Assembly: GCA_009774145.1 (NCBI GenBank)
Contig: VSND01000011.1
Span: 24,267 to 88,266, forward strand
Reading direction: 5' to 3'
Source of the DNA: Lachnospiraceae bacterium
Lineage (GTDB): Bacteria; Bacillota; Clostridia; Lachnospirales; Lachnospiraceae
DNA: 64,000 bases
Positions 23,561 to 31,867 of this stretch are shown here, piece by piece; the first letter of the stretch is position 1; every line of letters starts with the position of its first letter. Position numbers and translations under genes: made by a program. The notes beneath the pieces were generated by a model. That model did not search any database, had not been told where the DNA came from, and saw only the letters and a list, made by a program, of their open reading frames with translations.

Positions 23561-23683
23561 GGTACATGATCCTCCTTTATTATTTTTGATACCCCTTCAG
23601 GTTCTGCATCTATTTTAATATAAATGCCCGTAATATGCAAGCGCAAATCGCTTCCAAATACACTTCTTGAGAATACTTATGAT

Positions 23684-25033
23684 TCAGGCAGGCTCCCGTT
23701 CCATATCCGTAAATTTGGTAAGCTCCGGTATCCACAGAAGGTTCACCGTACCAATCGGGCCGTTCCGCTGCTTTGCGATGATAACCTCTGCCACTCTCTG
23801 CTCCGCTTCTGACAGATCGCGGTTATAATAGCCTTCCCGATAGAGGAACATAACCACATCTGCATCCTGCTCAATGGCTCCCGACTCCCGCAGATCCGAC
23901 AGCATGGGACGATGGTCCGGCCGCTGCTCCACTGCACGGCTTAACTGGGACAGGGCCACCACCGGAACGTTCAGTTCACGGGCCAGCGCCTTTAATCCTC
24001 TCGAGATATCCGAGATCTCCTGCTGTCTGGAAGAAGCATTGCTGCTGCCGTCTCCGCTCATAAGCTGCAGATAGTCAATGATTACGATCTGGATATCGTG
24101 TTCCATCTTCAGCTTCCGGCATTTGGAACGCATGACCGGCAGGGTAATGCCTGGGGTATCGTCGATAAAAAGCCTGGAATTGGCAATATTCGCAGAACCC
24201 TCCACCAGATTCATCCATTCCTCATCATTTAACCGGCCGGTCCGGATCTTCTGAGCATCTACATGAGATTCCAGAGAAAGCATCCGGTTTACAAGCTGTT
24301 CTTTGGACATCTCCAGGCTGAAGATCGCCACCGGCTGTTCCCGTTTAAATGCCATATGCTGTGCCAGATTCAGCACAAATGCCGTCTTACCCATGGATGG
24401 CCTTGCCGCAATCAGCACCAGATCCGAAGGCTGAAGCCCGGAAGTCTTATAATCCAGATCCATAAACCCGGTCTCCAGGCCGGTTATTCTTCCCCTTGCC
24501 CTGGAAGCAGCATCAATCTTTTTCATTACATTGATGACCACCTGACGAATCGGAACAAACTCGCTCCCCCCGCCTCTCTGCGCCAGGTCAAAGACCCTCT
24601 TTTCTGCCTCCGCCAGCGTATCGCTTACCTTCTCGGCACCCGTGTAGCAGGTATTGGCAATTTCCTCATTCAGTCGGATCAGGCGCCTTGCAACCGCCTT
24701 TTCTGCTACAATCTCCGCATAATATTTGATATTGGCAGAGGTAAAAGTCTGGTTCATCCAGCGCATGAGCAACTCAATACTGCATGCCTCCTCCGGCATT
24801 CCTTTTTCCTTCAGACTTGCATGCAGGATCACCGGTTCCACCGGTTTCCCTTCATTATAAAGTGCAACCATGGTGTCATAGACCATGCCCATCTGCTTTT
24901 GGTAAAAATCCGCCCCTGTGATCATTTCAGAGGCAGTCATGATCTGTTCATTGTCTATGAGCATGGCGCCGATGACGGAGCGTTCTGCTTCCTCATCATG
25001 GGGCATAATACGTTTTATGAGTGTTTCATCCAT
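23684..25033 (-). CDS. dnaB: Replicative DNA helicase DnaB
   Basis: A 449-residue hexameric helicase that unwinds DNA at the replication fork (called DnaC in Bacillus subtilis). The N-terminal domain (PHDEEAERSVIGAML) binds primase and loader. The RecA-like motor domain carries Walker A ARPSMGKTAF near residue 200 and Walker B IVIIDYLQLM. It includes the usual RQQEISDISRGLKALARELN stretch and no intein. GGAGCAGGGCGAAAG precedes the ATG. It is the last gene of the gdpP-rplI-dnaB group, a conserved order in Firmicutes. Confidence 0.97.
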   Translation of the reverse strand: MDETLIKRIMPHDEEAERSVIGAMLIDNEQIMTASEMITGADFYQKQMGMVYDTMVALYNEGKPVEPVILHASLKEKGMPEEACSIELLMRWMNQTFTSANIKYYAEIVAEKAVARRLIRLNEEIANTCYTGAEKVSDTLAEAEKRVFDLAQRGGGSEFVPIRQVVINVMKKIDAASRARGRITGLETGFMDLDYKTSGLQPSDLVLIAARPSMGKTAFVLNLAQHMAFKREQPVAIFSLEMSKEQLVNRMLSLESHVDAQKIRTGRLNDEEWMNLVEGSANIANSRLFIDDTPGITLPVMRSKCRKLKMEHDIQIVIIDYLQLMSGDGSSNASSRQQEISDISRGLKALARELNVPVVALSQLSRAVEQRPDHRPMLSDLRESGAIEQDADVVMFLYREGYYNRDLSEAEQRVAEVIIAKQRNGPIGTVNLLWIPELTKFTDMEREPA

Positions 25034-25052
25034 CTTTCGCCCTGCTCCCGGA

Positions 25053-25499
25053 TTACGCTTCCTGCACGATGACTTTCAGTTCCCCTGTCACTTTCGGATG
25101 CAGCTTGATGGGAACCATCGTTGTTCCCACTGCCCTGATGGGATTGGAAAGAACCAGTTTCTTCTTGTCAATCTCCAGATCCAGCTGTTCTTTTGCCGCC
25201 TGAGCGATCTCTTTGGAAGAAATGGAGCCAAACAGCCTGCCGCCTTCCCCCGCCTTGATCTTCAGCGTCACCTGCACATGTTTCAGGTTCTCTGCAAAAG
25301 CTTTCGCTTCCTCCAGCCTCTGAGCCGCCAGCTTATCCTCATGGGCTCTTTTCAGCTTCAGGTCGTTCATATTCTTCGGTGTTGCCTCGATTCCCAGCTT
25401 TTTGGCAAGGATAAAATTCCTCGCATAGCCATCGTTTACTTCCACAAGGTCACCCTTTTTTCCAAGTGACTTTACATCCTCAAGTAAGATTACTTTCAT
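25053..25499 (-). CDS. rplI: 50S ribosomal protein L9
   Basis: A 148-residue ribosomal protein that binds domain V of 23S rRNA and helps hold the reading frame. The start (MKVILLEDVKSLGKKGDLVE) and GYARNFILAKKLG are the L9 signature, followed by the long connecting helix and the C-terminal domain. Its start overlaps the stop of gdpP by 4 bases (ATGA), so translation is coupled. dnaB follows 19 bases later. Confidence 0.97.
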   Translation of the reverse strand: MKVILLEDVKSLGKKGDLVEVNDGYARNFILAKKLGIEATPKNMNDLKLKRAHEDKLAAQRLEEAKAFAENLKHVQVTLKIKAGEGGRLFGSISSKEIAQAAKEQLDLEIDKKKLVLSNPIRAVGTTMVPIKLHPKVTGELKVIVQEA

Positions 25500-27541
25500 T
25501 CCAGTTCTCCTTCCTCCAACATATGATCCAGCGTCTGGCGTATGATCTTCATAGCCTCCTCAACCGAACACTGCAGCTGTGCGCCCGCCACATTCAGATG
25601 ACCTCCTCCGCCGATTTTCTCCATAATGACCTGCACATTCACTTCATCGATGGAACGCGCGCTTACATAGATTTTTCCATTGTATTCCGTCAGGACGATC
25701 GAAGCACGGACTCCGACGATGTTCAACAGCTCATTTGCCGCCTGTGCGCCGACAATCGTCGGGCTTTCCAGCCCCTTACCCGGACAGATGGAGAGCGCGA
25801 AACCTCTGTACACTTCTGCATGCCGGACAGATTCCGCCCGCGCCTTGTACTCTGCCATATCATCCCGAAACATTTTCCTCACACGGGTTACATCTGCCCC
25901 GCATCTTCTCAGAAATGCTGCTGCTTCAAAGGTACGGACTCCCGTCTTGGTCATAAAATTATTTGTATCAATTACCATGCCGCCAAACATACAGTCCGCT
26001 TCACCGCTTTTCAGCCTTATATTGTCTGCAAAATACTGCAGAATCTCTGCAACCATCTCACAGGCAGAAGAGGCATTGGGTTCAATATAGGACAGGACTG
26101 CCTGACTAATCGACTCATTTCCCCTTCTGTGGTGGTCAAACACCACAACCGTCGGCGTCATGGACAGGATCTCTTCACACTCCGTATAACTGGGGCGGTC
26201 GGTATCGACCACCACCACAGCCGTACTGCGGTCTACCATCTCCCGCGCCTGGCTGCTGTTTATGACGATACCGGTCTCCGGACTGTTGGCCGCGTTGAAT
26301 TCCTCCAGCATGGGGCGCACAGAAGTCGTCACTTCATTCACAACAATATGCGCTTTTTTGTTCAGAGCCTTTGCAGCGCGGTAGATCCCCACCGCTGCGC
26401 CAAAGGAATCCGCATCCGTAAGCCGGTGTCCCATGACAACGACCTTGTCTTTCGCTTCAATAATCTCCCGCAGGGCCTGCGCTTTCACTCTCGCCTTAAC
26501 CCTTGTATTCTTCTCCACCTGCTGCGTTTTGCCGCCGTAATAGGTGATCTGCTCCTTCGTCTTCACAACTGCCTGGTCCCCGCCTCTTGCCAGCGCCAGA
26601 TCCATGGCGCTGCGGGCATACTCCATGCAGTCCATATAGGACGCGCCTCCGGAACCGATACTGATACTCAGAGTGATCGGCAGTTCATTTCCGATATTGA
26701 CCGTTTTGATGTCCTGCAGAAGATCAAATTTATTTTCCCGGATCTGCGCCAGCGCCTTTTCCTTCATGATGACAAAAAAACGGTCCTTTTCCAGCTTCCG
26801 GACAATTCCGTCGTATGCATTAAAATACTTGTTGATCTTACGTTCAATCAGCGCAACCAGAAGAGGACTTCTTACTTCCTCCACGTCTTCCAGCGCCTCA
26901 TCATAATTGTCAATATAGACAAGGCCTGCCGCCATACGCTGCTCCTGATTTTCCCGGATATAATGATTGATCTCCGTAATATCAAACAGATACAATGCGA
27001 TCAGACTGCCCTCAAATTCAACCGTACTGGTCAGATGGGCGCCCTTCATATCCTCATCCATACGGATCAGCTTCATATCTGCGCGGTAATCGGATTCTCC
27101 ATAACGGAATTCCATGGAAGTATGAGACTGCTCGCCTGCAGGAAGGAGCTTCCTGGACAGCTCCGGAATGATCGTGCTGATGTTCCGGCTGTACTCCCGC
27201 CCCTTTCCGGTGATCTCCATAAATCTCCGGTTCATCCAGATGATTTTCCCCTCTTCTGTCAGAAGAGCATACGGGAGAATCAGCTCTTTCAGCAGATTTT
27301 TCTGAATCTGTCCGTAATGCGTGGCAAAGGAAACCAGCTCCGTATAAAGGACCGGCTGGTTGCTGACATACAAAATTCCGGCAGCGACCGCATAAACCGC
27401 CACAAAAACTGCCATGACCATACCTGCTTCATGAGAAATAAAATAAATCCATATATTCATGCCGATCAAAAGCAGCGTCAAATACAGTGGCCAGCGTACA
27501 TAGAGCCGTAACTGGCCGTTGAGTTTTACATTCTTTTTCAT
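25496..27541 (-). CDS. gdpP: Cyclic-di-AMP phosphodiesterase GdpP
   Basis: A 681-residue membrane enzyme that breaks c-di-AMP to pApA, which sets turgor, potassium uptake and beta-lactam tolerance. Two membrane helices (about 14-55) are followed by a PAS-like heme/sensor domain, a degenerate GGDEF domain and a DHH/DHHA1 catalytic module. The module has GHRLTDADSFGAAVG, VVVDTD and VVFDHHRRG as metal sites and GGGGHLNVAG in the DHHA1 part. The diguanylate cyclase signature is not conserved, as usual. AAGGAAA lies before the ATG. It heads the gdpP-rplI-dnaB operon. Confidence 0.95.
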   Translation of the reverse strand: MKKNVKLNGQLRLYVRWPLYLTLLLIGMNIWIYFISHEAGMVMAVFVAVYAVAAGILYVSNQPVLYTELVSFATHYGQIQKNLLKELILPYALLTEEGKIIWMNRRFMEITGKGREYSRNISTIIPELSRKLLPAGEQSHTSMEFRYGESDYRADMKLIRMDEDMKGAHLTSTVEFEGSLIALYLFDITEINHYIRENQEQRMAAGLVYIDNYDEALEDVEEVRSPLLVALIERKINKYFNAYDGIVRKLEKDRFFVIMKEKALAQIRENKFDLLQDIKTVNIGNELPITLSISIGSGGASYMDCMEYARSAMDLALARGGDQAVVKTKEQITYYGGKTQQVEKNTRVKARVKAQALREIIEAKDKVVVMGHRLTDADSFGAAVGIYRAAKALNKKAHIVVNEVTTSVRPMLEEFNAANSPETGIVINSSQAREMVDRSTAVVVVDTDRPSYTECEEILSMTPTVVVFDHHRRGNESISQAVLSYIEPNASSACEMVAEILQYFADNIRLKSGEADCMFGGMVIDTNNFMTKTGVRTFEAAAFLRRCGADVTRVRKMFRDDMAEYKARAESVRHAEVYRGFALSICPGKGLESPTIVGAQAANELLNIVGVRASIVLTEYNGKIYVSARSIDEVNVQVIMEKIGGGGHLNVAGAQLQCSVEEAMKIIRQTLDHMLEEGELE

Positions 27542-27642
27542 GTTGGATTTCCTTGCTATGCAGAAATTATACCATAGTGCAGCCTGATTTCGCTTTCATG
27601 CCTACCTGAATATTATACCATTAACTCTTCCCCGGGACAAGG

Positions 27643-27671
27643 AAAAAAAGAGCACCGCGCAAGCGGTGCCC
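27643..27671 (-). terminator. Terminator of the rpsF-ssb-rpsR operon
   Basis: GCACCGC pairs with GCGGTGC, with T7 following on the minus strand. Confidence 0.9.
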
Positions 27672-27683
27672 AAAAAGTTGTTC

Positions 27684-27947
27684 TTATTCTGCTGTGTAGG
27701 GCATAAGAGCCACGTGTCTTGCTCTCTTGATCGCTACTGTAAGAGCTCTCTGATGCTTTGCACAGTTTCCGGTGATCCTTCTCGGAAGGATCTTGCCTCT
27801 CTCGGAAACATATCTTTTTAATTTATTTACATCTTTGTAATCGATCTCATTGTTCTCTTTTCCACAGAATACGCAAACTTTTTTTCTTCTGCGCCCGCCT
27901 CTTCTCATCTTCGGAGCGTCGCCTTTTTCATTTTTGGTGTAAGCCAT
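27684..27947 (-). CDS. rpsR: 30S ribosomal protein S18
   Basis: An 87-residue small-subunit protein that pairs with S6 on the central domain of 16S rRNA. The start is rich in Arg and Lys (MRRGGRRRKKVCVFCG). The two Cys in VCVFCG form a half zinc site seen in zinc-type S18. The core reads IDYKDVNKLKRYVSERGKIL and PRRITGNCAKHQRAL. It is the last gene of the rpsF-ssb-rpsR operon. Confidence 0.97.
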   Translation of the reverse strand: MAYTKNEKGDAPKMRRGGRRRKKVCVFCGKENNEIDYKDVNKLKRYVSERGKILPRRITGNCAKHQRALTVAIKRARHVALMPYTAE

Positions 27948-27988
27948 GATGATTCCTCCTTTTCACATTCCTGTATCAAATCTGATTG

Positions 27989-28453
27989 TTAATTGAAGGG
28001 CAATTCTTCATCAATCCCGTCCGGGATATTCATAAAGCCGTCTCCTGCCGCGCCCATCGGACCAGGCATCGGCGCAGGCGCCGGTGCAGACTGATAGCCG
28101 CCGCCCATACTGCCGCGGGCAGCTTCATTGGCCGCTTTGCTCTCTGCAAACTCGATCTCGTCCAGAATCACCTCTGTCGTATAGACCTTCTGTCCGTCAC
28201 GATTGGTATAACTTCCTGTCTCAATTCTGCCGCTTGCAGCCACTTTGATTCCCTGGTGCAGAAAACGCTCTGCAAACTCTGCCTGTTTCCCAAAAGCCTT
28301 ACAGGTTATAAAATCTGCAGTCTGATCATCTCTTCGATTAAACCTGCGGTCTACCGCCAGTGTAAATCTTGCGATTGCCAGTGCATTCTCACCATTGGAA
28401 TAACGGATCTCCGGATCTCTGGTAAGGCGTCCCATCAAAACTACTCTATTCAT
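27989..28453 (-). CDS. ssb: Single-stranded DNA-binding protein
   Basis: A 154-residue tetrameric SSB that coats single-stranded DNA during replication and repair. The OB fold covers about 1-107 (MNRVVLMGRLTRDPEIRYSN). A Gly/Pro/Ala-rich flexible linker follows, then the acidic tip ending GIDEELPFN, which recruits partner proteins. The ATG at 28453 is chosen for AAGAGGTGA eight bases upstream. It lies between rpsF and rpsR as in Bacillus. Confidence 0.97.
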   Translation of the reverse strand: MNRVVLMGRLTRDPEIRYSNGENALAIARFTLAVDRRFNRRDDQTADFITCKAFGKQAEFAERFLHQGIKVAASGRIETGSYTNRDGQKVYTTEVILDEIEFAESKAANEAARGSMGGGYQSAPAPAPMPGPMGAAGDGFMNIPDGIDEELPFN

Positions 28454-28480
28454 TAACAATCACCTCTTAATCTGCTTTCC

Positions 28481-28768
28481 TTATGCATCTTTGCGAACGC
28501 ACAGATAACGGATGACATTGTCCAGAATACGCACGCGTTTCTCTACTTCTGCCGGACAGGTAGCCGGTGCATCGAACTGGATGAAATAGTAAAATCCTTC
28601 TCTCATCTTCTGGATCTCATATGCGAGCCTCTTCTTGCCGCCGTCTTCTACTTCTGTCACAACACCGCCGAAACGGGTAATGATCTCTTTTGCCTTCTCT
28701 ACGGCAGCCGCTCTCTCGTCATCTTCGATTTTTGCACTCACAATCAATGCCAGTTCATATTTGTTCAT
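28481..28768 (-). CDS. rpsF: 30S ribosomal protein S6
   Basis: A 95-residue ribosomal protein that binds S18 on the 30S platform. The start MNKYELALIVSAKIEDD and the KKRLAYEIQKMREGFYYFIQF strand are typical. AAAGGAGGT precedes the ATG. It is the first gene of rpsF-ssb-rpsR, with a promoter about 100 bases upstream and a leader that may be a binding site for S6:S18. Confidence 0.97.
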   Translation of the reverse strand: MNKYELALIVSAKIEDDERAAAVEKAKEIITRFGGVVTEVEDGGKKRLAYEIQKMREGFYYFIQFDAPATCPAEVEKRVRILDNVIRYLCVRKDA

Positions 28769-28793
28769 GCTCTTTACCTCCTTTTGGTCTCTG

Positions 28794-28815
28794 GCGCATA
28801 TTCAGGGATATGCGC
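28794..28815 (-). promoter_or_regulatory. Hairpin in the rpsF leader
   Basis: GCGCATAT pairs perfectly with ATATGCGC around CCCTGA in the transcribed leader. rpsF leaders of many bacteria carry an S6:S18 autoregulatory hairpin, but its conserved CCG bulge is not obvious here, so the role is open. Confidence 0.35.
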
Positions 28816-28859
28816 AAGGAATGCTCCATGTACGAAGCCATAATATATCACAAGATAAA

Positions 28860-28888
28860 ACTATAGCACATTTTTCCTTTATTTTCAA
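28860..28888 (-). promoter_or_regulatory. rpsF operon promoter
   Basis: On the minus strand: TTGAAA, 17-base spacer, TATAGT. The -35 box lies in the last codons of the upstream DUF951 gene. Confidence 0.75.
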
Positions 28889-29067
28889 GCTTTTTTTCGC
28901 AGTCCGCGGGCGTTTTTTTCTACCAGCTTCCTCGTCACCATGACCTGATGGCCGCATCCTTCACACTTCAGACGAAAATCCGCTCCGACCCGCAGAATCT
29001 CCCACTCCTGGCTTCCGCAGGGATGGGGCTTTTTCAGTTTTACAATATCTCCTACCTGATAATCCAT
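28885..29067 (-). CDS. DUF951 family protein
   Basis: A 60-residue protein of DUF951 (MDYQVGDIVKLKKPHPCGSQ, then ADFRLKCEGCGHQVMVTRK). The family is nearly universal in Firmicutes near replication genes. It folds as a small SH3-like barrel with a CxxC motif that may hold zinc and suggests nucleic-acid binding. The function is unproven. It is transcribed toward rpsF but the rpsF promoter lies at its 3' end. Confidence 0.93.
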   Translation of the reverse strand: MDYQVGDIVKLKKPHPCGSQEWEILRVGADFRLKCEGCGHQVMVTRKLVEKNARGLRKKA

Positions 29068-29132
29068 TTATGACTCCTGTTACCTCTCTGTCAGATTGCC
29101 GGTTCGCCGGTATCCGGTCCGGAAAACAGCCC

Positions 29133-29852
29133 TTACAACCGGCTGAAAATCTCCCCAATACTTCCCTGCAAAAGCAGATCCGCCCGGGAATCCATGGGGG
29201 TCACGGACTTGTTGATCAGCACCAGCTTCTTTCCATTATAATAATCAATGAGTCCTGCCGCCGGATAAACCGTCAGAGACGTCCCGCCGATGATCAGGAT
29301 ATCCGCATGGCTGATGGCACGAATGGCGCCCTGCACGGTCGCTGTATCCAGTCCCTCTTCATACAGGACCACATCCGGCTTGATCGTACCTCCGCATTTT
29401 TCACAGACCGGTACGCCTGCCGCCTGCAGAATATACTCTGCGTCATAGAAAGCTCTACATTTCTCGCAGTAATTCCGGTGTACGGATCCATGAAGTTCAT
29501 AGACCGTCCGGCTGCCTGCTGCCTGATGAAGCCCGTCAATATTCTGGGTCACAACGGCGCGGAGCTTTCCTTCCTGCTCCCACCGGGCAAGCTTTTTATG
29601 CGCCGCATTGGGCTTTGCATCCAGCGCCAGCATTTTCGCACGATAAAAGCGGTAGAACTCTTCTGTCTTCTTACGATAAAAAGTATGGCTTAAAATCGTC
29701 TCCGGCGGATAGTCATACTGCTGATGATACAGCCCGTCCACACTCCGAAAATCCGGGATGCCGCTCTCTGTTGAGACACCTGCGCCGCCGAAAAATACAA
29801 TGTTATCGCTTTCGTTCACCCATTTTTTTAATATATCCAGTTCTTTTGTCAT
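29133..29852 (-). CDS. NAD-dependent protein deacylase, Sir2 family
   Basis: A 239-residue sirtuin that removes acetyl or other acyl groups from lysines using NAD. The Rossmann part opens with FFGGAGVSTESGIPDFRS. TQNIDGLHQAAG holds the NAD pocket, and LHGS carries the catalytic His. The zinc site is formed by CEKC and CEKCGG. GGTSLTVYPAAGL follows, as in deacetylases. It lacks the Tyr/Arg pair at the desuccinylase position as far as I can see, so deacetylation is the likely activity. It stands alone between DUF951 and a phosphopantetheinyl transferase gene. Confidence 0.95.
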   Translation of the reverse strand: MTKELDILKKWVNESDNIVFFGGAGVSTESGIPDFRSVDGLYHQQYDYPPETILSHTFYRKKTEEFYRFYRAKMLALDAKPNAAHKKLARWEQEGKLRAVVTQNIDGLHQAAGSRTVYELHGSVHRNYCEKCRAFYDAEYILQAAGVPVCEKCGGTIKPDVVLYEEGLDTATVQGAIRAISHADILIIGGTSLTVYPAAGLIDYYNGKKLVLINKSVTPMDSRADLLLQGSIGEIFSRL

Positions 29853-29970
29853 ATTCCCGTCTCCTCATAGCCCCATACTGCTGTTCTGTTTCCTGTCACC
29901 GGTTATTCTGTAATGCAGTATCTGTTGCATTGTGCCCTCAGGTAGCCCAGTGCGAATATATTTACCTTCG

Positions 29971-30648
29971 TCACAACGATATAATTTCCACTTCCGGACG
30001 CATCTTTGCCTCTGGATTCTCTCCCTTTACACAAACTGCTGCCATATAATCCTTTTCTTTAAAATCCAGCAGACGGCATGCATACACATCTCTTCCCTCT
30101 CTCTGAATGACTTCCGGATAAGGTCCTTCCATCCTTACATAAAAATTGTCTATCGGAGTCCCGAAACCCGTTCCCAGCGCTTTCAGAAAACTTTCCTTCA
30201 CTGTCCAGTAGCTGTAAAAAAGCTGCCTTCTCTGCTCCTTTGGCGTCTGGTCATAGTATATCTGCTCTTCCGGCTGCAAAACTCTACGAACCAGCGCGCT
30301 TTTGGGAGTCTTAAAGGTATTCTGCAGATCAATACCAACCTCCCGGTCAGACAATGCGCAGATCGCAAAAGAGCCTGAATGAGACCAGTTCACATAAATT
30401 CCCGATGTCTTATCAAGATATGGTTTCCCGTACCGATTCCTTGTATAAACTGCAGGCAGGGACACCGGCGCATCGACCAGCTTTAAGCTTCGGTTTAAAA
30501 GCGCCTCTGCTCCCAGAAAAAGCTGTCTGTCTTTTTCTCTGCGCATTTTTTTTGCCTCATTCCTTCGGCTTTCTGACAGACAACTCTTCCACCTCTCTGC
30601 AGTAAAATCCTCTCCTGTCACATTCATTGCAAATATTCGAAGCATCAT
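29971..30648 (-). CDS. 4'-phosphopantetheinyl transferase, Sfp type
   Basis: A protein of about 225 residues that moves the phosphopantetheine arm of CoA onto a carrier-protein serine. The Sfp signature is complete: NRYGKPYL, YVNWSHSG, VGIDLQ (magnesium-binding Asp) and WTVKESFLKALGTGF. Sfp enzymes usually serve peptide or polyketide synthases, yet none lies in this window; it may also serve fatty-acid ACP. Starts at 30648 or 30645 (ATG ATG) are both possible and neither has a strong ribosome site. Confidence 0.9.
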   Translation of the reverse strand: MMLRIFAMNVTGEDFTAERWKSCLSESRRNEAKKMRREKDRQLFLGAEALLNRSLKLVDAPVSLPAVYTRNRYGKPYLDKTSGIYVNWSHSGSFAICALSDREVGIDLQNTFKTPKSALVRRVLQPEEQIYYDQTPKEQRRQLFYSYWTVKESFLKALGTGFGTPIDNFYVRMEGPYPEVIQREGRDVYACRLLDFKEKDYMAAVCVKGENPEAKMRPEVEIISL

Positions 30649-30654
30649 AGTCAC

Positions 30655-31089
30655 AATATACCAGATTCTGCGGCAAAATACCAGCCAAAAAACCGGATTT
30701 TATCCAAAATCCAATGCTTTGCTCAAAATGCATATGCCGGTTTCTCTTCCCAAAAACAACAGCAGCCTCCGTTGTCTATAGTATAACAACTTCCGGCTGC
30801 TGGTTCAATGGAGAATATTATTTTCGAAATCGTGCTGTTTAAACTACAGGAGAGGCAATCATATAACCAGCATCTGGCCAATATGTCTCCTTTAAAAAAG
30901 CGTCCATTTCCAGTCTGATTGTATCCAACATAGGACAGGCAATCAAAAATCCATAATCTTGACGAAGAATATGATCCACCGACTCTGTAATTATGCCATG
31001 AAACTCTAATATTCTATACTTTCTGGCAATATATAATCACAAGATATATAGAATAAATTACGGCAAATTTCATACGATTCATCATCTCC
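30655..31089. other. Spacer with a gene relic
   Basis: On the minus strand an open frame from about 31030 to a stop at 30839 reads ARKYRILEFHGIITESVDHI and ends DAGYMIASPVV. It has no start codon or ribosome site and so looks like a 3' relic of a lost gene. The rest of the spacer holds the hairpin at 30752-30801 and nothing else recognisable. Confidence 0.4.
30752..30801 (-). terminator. Likely terminator of the glycan operon
   Basis: AGCAGCC and GGCTGCT form the base of an imperfect long stem. On the minus strand it is followed by GTTGTTTTTGGG. Confidence 0.5.
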
Positions 31090-31791
31090 TCATAAAATAT
31101 CCAAATATGCAAAAATGCACTTTTTTTCTGCAGGATATGATTCATTTTCCAACAAAAATAAAATCTTTTGTTTTATCTCGGAAATAAACATTTTTCTTAC
31201 TGTCAGATTGCGAAACATTAGATCGGCATCCCGTCTCAGCTCATCTGTCCATACAGAATGACTAAAAATTTTTATTAACAGTTCCAGCTTCTTTTCTGTA
31301 TTTAATTCTGCTGTAAATATATTTCCGACCGCCTCTTCTACAAGGGATAAATAAATCGCATAAAGAAACTCTTCATTTCGTTTAGAAATCGGTTCGTAAT
31401 ATTCCAGATATTTTTTCGTTGCTTCCCACAAATCTATATAACTGTCCAGGCCTTCTTCAATATTTCTATGTGACAAAAAGTCTTCATACTGGTAATACTG
31501 ATACATTGCTTTTCCGTAAATGCCAGTATGCTCTGCTTTCTGAAACATGCTGAGTGTCCATATTGTATCATTGAAAATTCTTCCTTTTCCAGGAGGTCCT
31601 GGATAATCTGCCGCTTTCAGAAATGCAGAAGAATACAGCTTTCCCCATATAGGAAATAAATCCCCGATATTCAATAAATTTCTCTGTAAACAGATTCCCG
31701 TGGATAATCAGATTTTTTCCAATGTCCTGTCTATGGTTTCCTGCGCATTATATGCCATTGTGAAAACATTCACCTTCATAATAATCTTCAT
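31090..31791 (-). pseudogene. Decayed GT2 glycosyltransferase, paralogue of the gene at 34256
   Basis: The first 24 codons (MKVNVFTMAYNAQETIDRTL) match the start of the intact GT2 gene at 34256-35305. They are followed by a stop and a deletion of well over 100 codons that removes the DXD region. Homology resumes at FTEKFIEYRGFISY, shifts frame at TAT-A-TGGGG, and goes on from WGKLYSSAFLKA to the C-terminus (MFRNLTVRKMF). So the copy has an internal deletion and a frameshift. It is the last gene of the glycan operon. The two copies probably arose by duplication. Confidence 0.8.
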
Positions 31792-31814
31792 TGTGCCGCC
31801 AAGTCGGCGGCACA
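31792..31814. repeat. Perfect hairpin between the aldo/keto reductase gene and the decayed GT2 gene
   Basis: TGTGCCGCC pairs with GGCGGCACA around AAGTC. No T-run follows on either strand, so it may be an mRNA-stability hairpin rather than a terminator. Confidence 0.6.
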
Positions 31815-31867
31815 ATGAGTAATGAAAGTTTACTTTCTTTCACCGTAATTTACCTGTCAAATTACTC

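Noticed and set aside
25466..27511. 681-codon plus-strand frame opposite gdpP
   Set aside because: It mirrors the gdpP gene almost exactly; it has no ribosome site and gives a His/Cys-rich protein with no family pattern. gdpP is clearly the coding strand.
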